DNA from: Nephrocerus scutellatus
Lineage: Eukaryota > Arthropoda > Insecta > Diptera > Pipunculidae
Length of the DNA stretch: 64,000 nt
Assembly: GCA_947095585.1 (NCBI GenBank)
Contig: OX352763.1
Location: forward strand, 61,165,016-61,229,015
Direction: 5' to 3'
In this document: positions 22,158 to 32,254 of the stretch, in pieces
Layout of the letters: each line of letters begins with the position of its first letter
Position numbering within the stretch: position 1 is the stretch's first letter
Notes under the pieces: model-generated
What the model was told of the DNA's origin: nothing
Seen by the model: the letters and a program-made list of their open reading frames with translations, nothing else
Database searches by the model: none
Made by a program: the position numbers and the translations under genes

Positions 22158-22817
22158 CTAAGTTGTGTCCTCTAAAGTTGTGTCCTCTAAAGTTCTGTCC
22201 TCTAAAGTTGTGTACTCTAAAGTTCTCTGGTTATAGTTGAGATAGTTCACCGAGATATTTGTTGACCGTTGGTCAATTTCCAGTAAATGCTGTGCCGCTT
22301 CTTGAAAAGTCGTGTGCCTGGCGCTGTCGAGTATAATACGTAGTCTGTCATTCGCCCCTTTTTTTAGGAATGCTAGTCCCCTACGATCATTGGCTGTGGT
22401 TAATGTTGCTCGGGTGCTATCACCATGGCAAGCTACTTCCAGTTCCATCATTTTGGTTACTTGTGTCTCAATGTCTGTTACGAATTCTCGTATAGGTCGG
22501 TTTCCCTGATGAGTTCTACTAAGTTTTGTTTGTATGAGTTCTATGGTTTCCTTTGGTCCGCATTTTTCCGTAAGATATTTTTTAAGTTGTGCAAAATCTT
22601 CTGGTTTTTGACTTTCCAACACGGTGAGTGCCATACCTTGAATTTTGCATTTAAGTATGAACTTTATTAATGTTTGTTTTGCTGTCGGGGAGAGTGTATC
22701 GTAATATAACTCGATACTGTTTAGAAAGTCCCTAATGTTTTCCAGTCTTTTACCTTCTTCTTCATACGTAAGGGTTGGTAGCTTCTGAGCGAAACTGAAA
22801 CTGAATTCGTCTGTCAT
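22158..22817 (-). pseudogene. gag: Gypsy-A gag capsid domain
   Basis: A 219-residue minus-strand frame starts with MTDEFSFSFAQKL at 22817. It has a helical capsid-like organisation: an FLNSIELYYD-type block, then TLIKFILKCKIQG and IREFVTDIETQ. It forms the particle shell in LTR elements. A run of TLED repeats ends the frame at a stop. Frame remnants continue upstream to about 22920 (EAIDRIEKSIIQEIG), so the natural start may be further upstream. Confidence 0.72.
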
Positions 22818-22899
22818 TTTGCTTATGTTCGTTAGTGTTTCGTTTGGTGTAAGATTTCTGTCTTCTGTTCCTATCTCTTGTATTATACTTTTTTCGATT

Positions 22900-23185
22900 C
22901 TGTCTATTGCTTCTATCTAATAACTTTGTAATTTATCATATAGTGTTTGAAGTTCTTTTTTTTCAGGTATGGTTTCTTCTAGACCTTTTTCTATAGTTTG
23001 TGCCTGTTTAAAAAATTTTATGAACTTGTTCTAACTTTTTTTCACCTAATTCCCTAGTTTTTTTCCTATTTGTTCCATTCTTTCATAGATTCTTCACGAT
23101 AGTGTAAAGATCTTCTATTAAAGAACAGAGCTCTTCCATAAGAAAGAAAAAAAAAGGTTTTTGTGTTATTGAATTTAATTAATCA
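22900..23185 (-). other. Gypsy-A leader between small ORFs and gag
   Basis: About 285 bp, T-rich on the plus strand, with a few Glu/Lys-rich minus-strand codons that may belong to a degraded gag N-terminus. No intact frame. Confidence 0.4.
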
Positions 23186-23386
23186 TTATACCGATAACCG
23201 CCTTCCTATTACATTCTGTTTTATAATCTGTTTTTTTATAACATTGTTTACTTTCCTGCTTATAAGGATTCTACGGATATAATTAAATCCTAGAATTATT
23301 ATTAATACTAATATTATTGTGACTATGTCTATTCCATAGTTCATGGTGTCGTTACTTTTATTGGTTTGAGGTCCATTGTTATTCAC
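23186..23386 (-). CDS. Small membrane-protein ORF upstream of gag in Gypsy-A
   Basis: A 66-residue frame (MNNNGPQTNKSN start) with one strong predicted transmembrane stretch (IVTIILVLIIILGFNYI, residues about 21-37) followed by a basic tail (RRILISRK). It overlaps the next upstream small ORF by 4 bp. Small ORFs upstream of gag are known in 412-like elements, and their function is unclear. It is intact here while gag and pol are broken. It could still be chance in AT-rich DNA. Confidence 0.5.
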   Translation of the reverse strand: MNNNGPQTNKSNDTMNYGIDIVTIILVLIIILGFNYIRRILISRKVNNVIKKQIIKQNVIGRRLSV

Positions 23387-23565
23387 AATTTCTTCTCTTC
23401 GATTTCTGGCGTCGTTGGTATTCTTCTATCGACAGTGGCTTTGGTCTTGTTGCTTGTTGTTTGGTATTGTTCCACCGGAGCCTCGGGCTGGAACAGGGCT
23501 TGTGCTTCCCTTATATAGTTGGCTGCAAGTTCAAGTTTTCCTTGCTGTCGTTCATTGGACGACAT
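23383..23565 (-). CDS. Second small ORF upstream of gag in Gypsy-A
   Basis: A 60-residue hydrophilic frame (MSSNERQQGKLELA start; helix-forming, Glu/Gln-rich; ends EIEEKKL). Its stop overlaps the start of the membrane-protein ORF (ATGA-type overlap at 23383-23386), suggesting coupled translation. Balanced codon composition distinguishes it from the AT-rich surroundings. Function unknown. Confidence 0.5.
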   Translation of the reverse strand: MSSNERQQGKLELAANYIREAQALFQPEAPVEQYQTTSNKTKATVDRRIPTTPEIEEKKL

Positions 23566-23778
23566 GTGCGGCGATGAAATAATTTTAGTTTGTTCGAGGA
23601 AAAAAGATTATTCTTTGTTTTAACCTCCGAAGATTAAAAGACTTTTGCTCCTGCCATATAAATTTTTTTTTATGAACAACTTAGCTGTAAGAAGTTAAAA
23701 GAAGATTATGATACTAGATACTAAGTCGATAGCTGACTCGTCCGGCGAATTGCCTGGATAACGAAAACCCAAAAGCCG
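23566..23778 (-). other. Gypsy-A leader and presumed primer-binding region
   Basis: About 210 bp between the small ORFs and the 5' LTR. The primer-binding site should begin next to 23778 (minus-strand sequence GGCTTTTGGGTTTTCG). I cannot match it securely to a tRNA. Confidence 0.4.
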
Positions 23779-24493
23779 GGGCTCCGTAGGGCGTCAGATA
23801 CCGAGAATAAGAGGAATATTCGTCGGGTTTACTGTAAGATTACAAGTGATTTTAGTAAGAAAATATTCCTTCTTTTATACAAAAAAAAATTGGATTGTTT
23901 TCGACCATACATCGACTCTTGCATGACTATTCATCGATATTCCTAAATAATGCTCGATCAGCATAATGTGTTTAAGTATGAGCATATGACCGACCGCATG
24001 AAGTATTTTTGGGTTCGTTCGCCTTTGCTGCTGCGTTGATATATTTATTTCCACAAGCGAACGAACTCATTATTTCATTACCATTTTCATGCGCCGCTTA
24101 CTCAGCGCAATGCATTGAAAGTGTAATTAACGTTCTAAGCGGCCAGCGCTCGATTGCCCATGATGCTTAGATTGCATATTTATTTTCATAGGCGAACGAC
24201 CGCTGGTCATTAATTATGCTATTGGAAATGTTTTATATTTTTTGTTCTCATGCACCGAGTGTGCTATTAATGAATACGTATGGGTTATTTTTGTTTGCTT
24301 TTGTTTTCATGCACCAAGCATATTATTAATTCGTGTATTCTTTTATTTTCATGCTCCGAGCGTGCTATTAATGAATGCATATTAAGTTTTGTATTTTGCT
24401 TTACACTTTGTGAGGCACTAGAGTCGATGTAGGTTCGAAAGCGTTGTATGTTTTTAGGAATGTTATTCATTTGGTCGCTGGTGCGATCCCTCA
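23779..24493 (-). repeat. Gypsy-A 5' LTR (right copy)
   Basis: Homologous to 11104-11772 along its full length, with an extra stretch near 23865-23915. On the minus strand it starts TGAGGGATCG. It directly abuts env coding sequence at 24494. A 144-codon open frame within it is not a gene. Confidence 0.75.
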
Positions 24494-25240
24494 CAGAAGC
24501 TCTAGAATTTGCCAATATAAAAATTGCTTCCGATAATAAAAATATAATATATATTCTAGATTTACCTACAAGCGAAAGTAATACTTCTAATCTTTCGATT
24601 TTAAAAGCCGTAAAGAAAAATAATATAATAAATAAAATTTCATATGAAAATGTTTTAGAATGCAGAAATAAAATCTTTGGAACAATTAGAGAATATAAGA
24701 AATACAATGAATTAGCCATATGTTATTAAAAAAAAATATAATTAATATAAGCACTTCTGCCTGCATACCAAATTTACTGAAGAGCATAACGCCCACCTGC
24801 ACGCAAATCAACAAAGAGCACATCCCATCTGTAGAAGAAATAGCACCAGGAATACTTTTCCTCAACCAATTCAATGGTCTAGCAGTCATCAACAACACTA
24901 GACCTCAAAGGAACCTACATTATTCGTCACAAAAAATCTTCGATTCGAATAGATGGCAGAGAAATCAACAACAGTGAGATAATCCACTACCAGCCAATGC
25001 CTGCAATTCTTCAACCAGCATCAATGCTAGAAGGGAATGAAGAATTTCTATCACTTGAGAGGCTTAAACAACTATACTCGAACGGTACATAAAAAATAGA
25101 GCTACTGGAAAAGAAGAACATCATCTACACTACAACCAGCTCAGTACTTGCCATTTGCTTCATGTTAATGACAATAGTATTCGCCTTAAAATTCTTCAAT
25201 AAATTAAAAACCAAGATGATAATAAAGATCAAGAATTAAC
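24494..25240 (+). pseudogene. env: Errantivirus (gypsy-type) envelope, C-terminal part
   Basis: The plus-strand frames give ALEFANIKIASDNKN and LDLPTSESN, an ectodomain with CIPNLL and TCTQINKEHIPSVEE, then after a frame change LLEKKNIIYTTTSSVLAIC leading into a transmembrane stretch near 25140-25195 and a Lys-rich tail. Env-type proteins of gypsy-like elements end this way just before the 3' LTR. Frame changes occur near 24725, 24900 and 25090. The N-terminal part is missing except for the piece at 14480-14693. Confidence 0.68.
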
Positions 25241-25338
25241 ATCAGCATCAACACCAACTGAAAGAACAAGACCAAAAATTATAGGAATCAAAGATATTTC
25301 GAAGCATTTGAGGTCATAGAAACGAGGACGTTCGAATT

Positions 25339-25629
25339 TAAGGGCGGTGGAGTTAACTCCAACAAAATTACCCAAAATACACGATTTCTGCTACACTGAT
25401 GACACTGCAGTTCACACGAACAAAGTCAACACAGGTGAACGATCGTCGACCGTGGGATTGCAACATCAACATCAACTTATGCTGACGTCGCCTCTGATGG
25501 CAGCAGAAGTTCGGTTTCAAGCCTATTATTAGTAATTATTGTAAGTCAGTTGCATTTTAGAGTTAGAAAAGTGAAGTTGAATGAATTAATAAATAAAGAA
25601 TCAAAAGAAAAAATATTTTTTTTATCTAA
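25339..25629 (+). repeat. Errantivirus polypurine tract and 3' LTR
   Basis: The tract AAGGGCGGTGG at 25340-25350 precedes AGTTAACTCC at 25351, the kind of LTR start known for gypsy-type errantiviruses (AGTTA rather than TG). AATAAA near 25591 may be the poly(A) signal. The right end (about 25629, near TCTAAT) is estimated because no partner LTR is in the window. Confidence 0.5.
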
Positions 25630-25934
25630 TGAAGACTAAGAAAATAATAACTTGCATAATAAGCATATATGGCATAAACAAACGTCCGCTGATCACGCTA
25701 TAATTACTTTGTATTTATTGTGTGGTTCATATGCGGAAGGCATTGCAAGGATTACTTAAATTAGTTGTTTGGATCGTATGCAGAAGGCATTGCGAGGATT
25801 CACATCATTTTGGTATGGATTTTCGGGAACAAAGCAATTTCTCAAGCAAATCGCATTAAATTCGGTATGTAGCACTAAGATGCGATTATAAGACTTATTC
25901 TTATAGAAATTCTGGAATTTGGTTTTAAAAAGAA
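25630..25934. repeat. Noncoding stretch with one satellite unit
   Basis: No gene. Two related 26-bp blocks (GGAAGGCATTGC core) lie near 25735 and 25787. 25805-25925 is one diverged unit of the 118-bp satellite found in tandem at 58206-58675 (TTCGGGAACAAAGCAATTTCT). Confidence 0.55.
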
Positions 25935-26810
25935 AACCGAACAAATTTTAAACGAGCCAGAAATGATTGCAATGCTCTTCTTCGGCGAGTCAAATTCGCC
26001 TACGACCAAAAATTGATGCAAAAAACACTACAATGTCCCAAAGGTAGTAAAAATTTTTGGTCATTCGCGAAAAGAATCAAAAATACAGCCTCGTCGTCCA
26101 TTCCAACGCTTATTTATAATAACAATCCATTTGTCAACCCTAAAGACAAAGCCAATCTGCTTGCTGCACATTTTGCAGCTAGCTCCACGCTTCCAGATTG
26201 TGCATTGATGCCGCCTGCACCCCCGAGTATTGAACACTCTATGAGACAGATCTTCATTCGTACTCGTGCAGTTGCTAGAGTTTAAAACGATCTCAACATT
26301 CACAAATCCGCTGTGCCAGATGGTATTTCCCCATTAGTTCTGAAGAGGTGTTCTACCAAGCTGGCATTACCATTGCGTTGGAAAACAGCCTTTGTCCAGC
26401 CCATACCCAAAAATGGTGAGGCGTCACCTCCTTCTTCGTACCAAACCATAGCACTTACACACATTTTTTCCAAGGTCACAGAAACGCTGATCAATTTTCA
26501 GCTCATGAAACCAATAAAATCCTTAGTGACCGGCAGTACGGATTTCGTGGACAACGTGCCACTGGTGATATGACGGTATATCTCACCGAACAGTGGAACC
26601 GGTCTTTGCATAAATTTGGTGAAAGCAAAGCAGTTGCACTCGATATTTCTAAGGCATTTGACAGACTTTGGCATCAAGCTCTTTTGTCAAAAATGCGTGC
26701 CTTTAGTGTCGATTATAAACTGCTTCATTGGATTAGAAGCTATCTTTTGGACCGCTCAATTCAAGTTGTTCAAGTTGGACGGTTTCAAGTCTGAAATACA
26801 CCACATAGCG
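25935..26810 (+). pseudogene. LINE reverse transcriptase fragment (CR1/Jockey-like)
   Basis: The pre-RT linker (NFWSFAKRIKN near 26060) is followed by RT blocks VPDGISPLVLKRC (about 26310), QPIPKNGEASPPSSYQTIAL (about 26398) and then DISKAFDRLWHQALLSKM (near 26640) with the first catalytic Asp. The frame changes at 26285, near 26360 and near 26570. The sequence ends near 26810, at the point where the PQG block would start. It is close in motifs to the LINE at 62065-63729 but not identical. Confidence 0.75.
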
Positions 26811-27500
26811 GCAAGACAGAGACGAACTGACCCTGCAGCCCTGAGAAATATCTACACTCGTTTTCATGAGAGTATCAACATTTCTTCTTCCACTGTGGCT
26901 ACAGACCTTTCAACCTATGCTTTTCATATTGGCTCCAAACGTCTCTCGTATCTTAAAAAATCCCGCAATAACCATAAAAATTATTTTCGCCCCTAACTTC
27001 CAAAACCTCAATGGTGTACCTTCACTCACAAATACTTCCTTATGACATTTTTGCCCTTACCAAAACCAACATCTGTCCCAACTTTCTTAACGGTGAACTT
27101 TTCACTTCTGACTTCGCAGTCTATCGCTTTGACGGCCAGAATAATATTGGCCTCTCCCTCGGTCGCGGTGTTCTTTTAGCCATACGCAATAATCTCGATG
27201 CAACCCTCATTAAATGCTCAAACGCCCCTTCATTTGAATTCGTTTGTGCTAAATTATCCTTATCCAAGCTTATACATATGTTGCTATTATATTCGCCCTG
27301 CTCAACCAACCCAAGTATACCAATTAGCTGTTGATGCAGTTGATTCTTTATTTGATGTCGCTGATCCTGAGGACGATCTTAAAATTGTTGGCTATTTCAA
27401 CCTCCCGCATTTGAAATGGACTCTATCAGAGGACGAATCATCCTTTGTTCATCGTCTGACGCTCGCCGGTCACCCAGGGTTCTTCTCCTCTATTACGGTG
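26811..27500 (+). pseudogene. LINE fragment: ORF1 end and endonuclease
   Basis: The first 180 bp reads as an ORF1 tail that stops at 26994-26996. The endonuclease frame 27011-27334 continues to about 27500 in another frame. Motifs: IFALTKTN (the usual Glu of the TET motif is Lys here), YRFDGQNNIG, GRGVLLAIRNN and GYFNLPHLKW (GDFN-type with Tyr for Asp). It may be the 5' piece of the LINE continued at 45105, but about 100 codons would be missing between them. Confidence 0.6.
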
Positions 27501-27617
27501 TTACAAATTGTTGTTTTAAATGATAATTCGGTTTTGTTGGTATTTTGTTTTGTTTTTTTTTCTTCTTGATCTTAATACTAATTTACAGCTTTCTGATACT
27601 TAAGCAAAGAATAACTA

Positions 27618-27652
<35 letters not shown>

Positions 27653-28264
27653 ATACCTACATATAGGGGTATTTGCCTATATAGGGGTTTGGCGCTTCCA
27701 ATACCCTATAACACAGTCGTACCTCTCGGTCGACGGAAGAGAGCTGGCTACAGTGGGGAAACGCAGATTGAAATCACTTATTCCCCGCTGTATGCGATGC
27801 TGTATTGACCATAAGGGCTTTAATGATGAAGAGGCGATTAAATCTACTTACTTCCTATTAGGTGCAGTGCCGATCAGTAGACTATGGCGCAAGTAAGAAA
27901 AGGCGATTCAATCTACCAATCCCTTACAAGCCCACGAGGAGTTTCGGCAAAAAATACCGTCAGTGACGAAAAGGCGATTGAATCTACCAATTTCGCACTG
28001 CGTGTATTGCCTGTCGATTTCCAGCCAGGTTGCAATATGTTAGTAAGAGAAGGCGATTGAATCTACCAATTTCTTACTAAAATACTACAGGAGCTGCTAT
28101 ATATATATAGGGTTCAGTAGATTACTGTCCCCTTCAAAATGTGTTCGTGCAGAACTTTGAGAGACTCTCCAGTATTTGGAATTTCTTTCCCTTGTTCGTG
28201 TAGAACCCAGAAAGACGTATACTGAAGTTGGTGTTTGGAGTTTATTCTCTGTTTGTACTGAATT
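27500..28264. repeat. Noncoding stretch: TA microsatellite and 70-80 bp spaced repeats
   Basis: No coding sequence recognised. A (TA)n microsatellite covers 27620-27650. Four copies of AAGGCGATTGAATCTACCAA, more or less exact, start near 27830, 27900, 27971 and 28050. A hairpin CAGTGGGGAA..TTCCCCGCTG is at about 27751-27790. The stretch might be part of a solo LTR (TGTTACA at 27500), but no partner was found. Confidence 0.5.
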
Positions 28265-28464
28265 TTCGGTCCCTATGTCTTTAATTAAAAATAAAGGCTT
28301 GTTGAGAATTATATGGGTATAAAAACCAAAAAGTAATTTCTAATAATCATTAACTGATTATTTAGTGTTTAATTAACAATGATATTTTATGTGGATATAA
28401 GTTTTTCTCCATTGTTTATAACAAATTCCAGCCTTTTCCTTTATTATAAAGACATAGGGCCGAA
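28265..28464. mobile_element. About 200-bp foldback element (MITE-like)
   Basis: The ends are imperfect inverted repeats of about 33 bp: TTCGGTCCCTATGTCTTTA at 28265-28283 and its complement at 28445-28464 (with one deleted base), continuing into AAAGGCTTG/CCAGCCTTT. The interior is AT-rich and noncoding. No certain target duplication. Confidence 0.5.
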
Positions 28465-28505
28465 TGGGTATTTTATTACAGGTCATATATAAATTAAAAA
28501 AATCC

Positions 28506-28578
28506 GAGTCAATGCCGGGGTATGAACTCGGCAACTAGAGATTTCTAGTTCATAGCTCTTCTCTGGCGCTATTGACTC
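28506..28578 (-). other. 73-nt palindromic, tRNA-like sequence
   Basis: The ends GAGTCAAT and ATTGACTC are perfect complements. Inside are a perfect 6-bp hairpin (AACTAG/CTAGTT) and a third imperfect stem with TTCATAC loop residues like a T arm. Minus-strand TAGCGCCAGAG and AGTTCATACCC loosely resemble A and B boxes, and seven T follow directly. The D arm lacks GG and the anticodon arm does not fit, so it is not called a tRNA. A tRNA-derived SINE head or a cruciform repeat would also explain it. Confidence 0.35.
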
Positions 28579-28587
28579 ACTTGAGTA
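28575..28587. repeat. Target-site duplication of LOA LINE, left copy
   Basis: ACTCACTTGAGTA, identical to 44958-44970. It borders the poly(A) tail of the LOA element. The sequence is nearly palindromic itself (ACTCA..TGAGT). Confidence 0.85.
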
Positions 28588-28600
28588 TTTTTTTTTTTTG

Positions 28601-28751
28601 GGAACCCTAGTCCAAGTGACTGACACCGCGACCTGAAAGATCTATTGTATCAATAGGGCATTAATTGTCTAAAAGACATACAACCTTCCTAATAAAGGCT
28701 AATATGTCCTTAGTAGCAGAGTTTTTCAACTCCGCTGTTGAGCACATTTCC
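28601..28751 (-). other. LOA LINE 3' UTR
   Basis: 150 bp of noncoding sequence between the RNase H frame and the poly(A) tail. Nothing else seen. Confidence 0.7.
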
Positions 28752-29477
28752 TTATGGAATATGCGTTTCCTTAACCAAATAATAATCTTGGCAATCGCAG
28801 AGAACATGTTCGGATGACTCCTCATCCTCCGCACAGAATCTGCATTCTGTTAGAGAGCCCACACCTATTTTGCTAAGATGGTATCTAAGGCCACAGTGGC
28901 CAGTTAGAAAACCTACTATTTTCCTAATGCTACCTTTATCAAGATTCAGGATTTCTTTGTATGAATAGGGTCTGATCAGTTGTTTGGATTGATTTAGCCC
29001 TGGGGTATTAATCCAATGTGCCAGGCGAAGTTCGCCCTCCCAACAGTTTAACACCTTTGTGGCGGCACACCAGTTGACGCTACAAAAAGGTTCGGGTCCT
29101 ATGAGTGCAGTTTCTGAGCCAGCTCTAGATAGTTCATCTGCGGCTTCGTTGCCTGCGATACCTCTATGACCTGGTACCCAACCGAGCTTAACACTGTTGT
29201 GTCTGGCCAGAGATTGCAATGCTTCGTAGCAGCTTTTTACTATTAAAGAGTCCATTAAGTTGGACGACAGCGCTTTGATTGCTGCCTGGATGTCTGAGTA
29301 AATATATATTCTAGCGCCTTTAACGCCTTTGCTAAGGTTTAACCTGGCACAGATCTTAATGGCATGGAGTTCGGCTTGGAAGACCGTTGGACTGTCTCCC
29401 ATTGGTATCGAGACCTTTGTATTAGGTCCGTAGACACCGGCTCCAACTCCAGATTCCATCTTTAATCCATCAGTGAA
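28752..29477 (-). pseudogene. LOA LINE RNase H and C-terminal zinc motif
   Basis: RNase H residues are visible: FTDG next to the stop, ELHAIKICA (Glu), IYSDIQAAI (Asp) and WVPGHRGIAGNEAADELS. They are followed by a C-terminal Cys/His cluster (CRFCAEDEESSEHVLCDC). RNase H would remove the RNA template during target-primed reverse transcription. A TAG at 29478-29480, in the same frame as RT, separates the two; in related sequences this position is likely a Trp. Confidence 0.85.
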
Positions 29478-31644
29478 CTAAACCAGACCATTAGTGTCTA
29501 GTGTCGGAGCACCATTTGACCAGCTTGCGCGGTCTGAGATCTCTACTTCAAATAACCTTCCGAAACAGTACTCCCTGACCATAACGTCCGGTATTGTGCA
29601 GAACATGTCTCTTTGGGGAATTGAGTTGAGAATACTCAGGTGTCCCACAAGGTCGCCTGGTTTATACTTAAATTCTAGTTGCAGCTTAATAGCGCATCTA
29701 GCGGCCGTCTTCCTGATGAATACATGAAGGGGCGAAAGACCTACGATAGCTTCTAATGCTGTCGTTGGGCAGGTGCGCATAGCACCTGTAATACCTAGAC
29801 AGGCAATTCTTTGGAGCTCCTGAAGCTCGTTTGCCGTTTTTCGCTCGAGTACCTTGGGCCACCATATTATGGCTGCATACGAGATTATGGGTCTCACCTT
29901 GAATGTGTAAATCCAATATATCATCTTAGGATTGAGGCCCCAAGTACTGCCGTGAAGTCTCCTGCAGGCCCATAGGGCCCTTGTAGCGCGTTTAGTAGCA
30001 GACTTGATATGAGCATTCCAGTTAAGTCTTTTATCAAGGATAACACCGAGGTATTTGACCTCGCTGGAGTACTTAAGAGTGGTGCCTTTAATGGTGATTG
30101 GGTTTAAGTCAATCAAAATTCTTTTGGTGAAAGGCACTAGAACCGTCTTGCAAGGATTGATGGATAACCCTTCCCTGCTACACCAGTCTAAAACTTTTAA
30201 GAGCGCACATTGCATGACAGCAGAGATAGTCTTGCAGTGTTTGCCTCTAATTATAATTGCCAGGTCGTCAGCATAACCAATGGCGGTGTAGCCTGATCTG
30301 TGTAGATTGGCCAAGTGATCATCTATGACCAGTGACCACAGAAGGGGAGAGAGAACTCCTCCTTGGGGGCATCCCTTTACTGCGGTCACAGACACTGACA
30401 CTCCTCCTGAGAAAGATGTAATATCCCGACTCTCGAGCATAGCCCTAATCCACAGATTGGTCGAGATTTCGATACCCTTGTTGCTAATAGCTCTCTCTAT
30501 AGAGTCATAGCCAGTGTTATCGAAGGCGCCTTCAATGTCCAGAAATGCACACAAAGCAACCTCCTTGGATCGAAATGTTCCTTCTATCTTTTTAACCAGA
30601 TAGTGGAGGGCACCTTCTGTGCTTTTGCCTTTTCTGTATGCAAACTGGCTTAAGGGCAAAGGAGCAGACACCTCTAGTCTGCTTCTATTATGAACATTAA
30701 TGAGTCTCTCCATGATTTTCAGGACAAACGATGTTAGACTGATTGGTCTGTATGATTTAGGTAGTTCACTATGCCTATTGCCTGGTTTGGGGATAAAAAT
30801 CACGTTTACCTGTCTCCAGGCAAAAGGGATGTATCCCCAGTTAAAGCTAGCTCTAAATAATAAAATTAAACTCGGAAGGATTGCATCGATCGCCTTCTGT
30901 AGAAGAGCAGGAAAGATGCCATCCCCCCAGTGGCTTTGAGTGGTTTGAAGGAGCCTACTGCCCATCTAACCTTATCTGAGGCAAATATTTTACCAGATAA
31001 ACTATTAGCTCTACTAGCGATACTAACCCTACGGTCAATCGTGTTCGAATTTGTGTGTGGTACACTGTTGTACGAGCCGAGGAAATGAACATGTAGAAGT
31101 GTTTTTAGTGTGTCCTCCCGGTGCCGTCATTCTTTTTCAACAGACCCACACTATTTGTCTGATCCTTAACAAGTGCCTTGTGGATTCGCGCAGCTGCTGG
31201 CATTTCAGCGATATTCTCGCAGCACTTCCTCCACGTGGCCCGCTTAGATCGTCTTAATTCAGAGTTATATTCTGTAAGGGCGGACTTATATTCGTCCCAC
31301 CTCTTTGTGTGTTTAGCTGAGTTGAAGAGCTTTCTAACTTTCCTCCTGAGCTTGGCCACTATGTCATTCCACCAAGGAACTTTGCGTTTACAAAGATTAG
31401 TTTTGACGACACAACTGCCATGGTAGGAAGTAAGTAGTAAATCATTTACTTGGTAAGCTGCCTCGTCTAGTACCTCTATTGAGTCAATAGTTGAGACAAG
31501 CATATCTGATTTGGAGAGAACTAGTCCTCGATAAAGATTCCAGTCGGTTGACTTAGGATCGTATCTGGGAGAGGCATGTTCCAACGCGCCTGGAATGTCA
31601 AACCTGATGTATTGGTGGTCTGACAGCGAGGCCTTATCGGACAC
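29478..31644 (-). pseudogene. LOA LINE reverse transcriptase
   Basis: The minus-strand frame 29478-30965 holds RT blocks: PKSYRPISLTSFVLK (near 30760), AFLDIEGAFDNT with the catalytic Asp (near 30540), GCPQGGVLSPLLW (near 30370), IGYADDLAIII (catalytic Asp pair, near 30270) and YLGVILDKRLNWN (near 30040). Upstream, 31105-31644 is the linker after the endonuclease with SDHQYIRF (endonuclease His) near 31610, in another frame. A frameshift lies near 30960-31100. Otherwise the RT is well preserved. Confidence 0.85.
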
Positions 31645-32254
31645 ATGCCAATTAAAAATTGAATTTGAGATAAATGGACTCGCGAGTGTGAGATCTAGTA
31701 TCTCTTCGCGAATCGCATTTACGAAAGTTGGTTTAGAGCCCTTGTTTGCGATATCTACATTATTGCTAATAAGATAATCTAAAAGACACTCACCCCTTCG
31801 ATTGATACTGCTGCTTCCCTAAACCTCATGATGAGCGTTGGCATCACATCCTATGATGAAATGGATGTTTCTATCTTTACAGTGCGTGATCATATCCTGC
31901 ACCTCTTTAGGCGGAATCGCCGGGGAAGTATGCCGAGGCACATACAATATTTTGTTTCCCCCTCTCGGTCGGAACCTCCACTAGAACGGCAACCAGGTCC
32001 CTAGTTGTAAATTCTGGAATGGGAAGGAAGTTAATGTTAGATCTAATAAGGCAGGCCGCTCTTGGAACTGCCTCCCCACATTTTACTATTAACTTACCTT
32101 TCCCGTCCTTTAGACCCTTTACCTGTCCGCTAATAGCCGAAGGCTCCTGTATGAGGCCAAGGGCTATGTTCTCTTCGGCGAATCTTTTGCTAAGTGTAGC
32201 GGACGCCCCCTTAGCATGATGTAGATTCGCCTGTAGCACCTTTATGGTGCTCAT
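31560..32254 (-). pseudogene. LOA LINE endonuclease
   Basis: The frame starts at ATG 32254 with STIKVLQANLHHAKGASA, followed by LIQEPSAI (metal-binding Glu) and ASAYFPGD. It breaks at about 31907 and continues in another frame with GCDANAHH (Asp/Asn) near 31850 and EEILDLTLAS near 31700, ending at SDHQYIRF. It nicks target DNA for insertion. One frameshift and one stop are present. The ORF2 start codon overlaps the ORF1 end region. Confidence 0.82.

Larger units (their letters stand above)
11104..24493 (-). mobile_element. Mdg1/412-like Gypsy element with internal duplications (Gypsy-A)
   Basis: Two related LTRs (11104-11772 and 23779-24493) flank minus-strand gag, protease, RT and integrase remnants. 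The RT blocks LPIGLKISPSKFSRMM and RRFVAFANYYRKFI, and two small ORFs before gag, suggest the Mdg1/412 group. The interior is not simple. The integrase region occurs three times (offsets 2955 and 1420 bp), a plus-strand env fragment sits at 14480-14693, and a mariner is inserted at 20197-21479. The flanks differ (BEL2 left, errantivirus env right), so it is not a single clean insertion. Confidence 0.75.

Noticed and set aside
24285..24719. 144-codon minus-strand frame
   Set aside because: Runs through the Gypsy-A LTR into antisense env; no domain.
28506..28578. Genuine tRNA gene
   Set aside because: No proper D loop or 7-nt anticodon loop; kept only as a tRNA-like palindrome.
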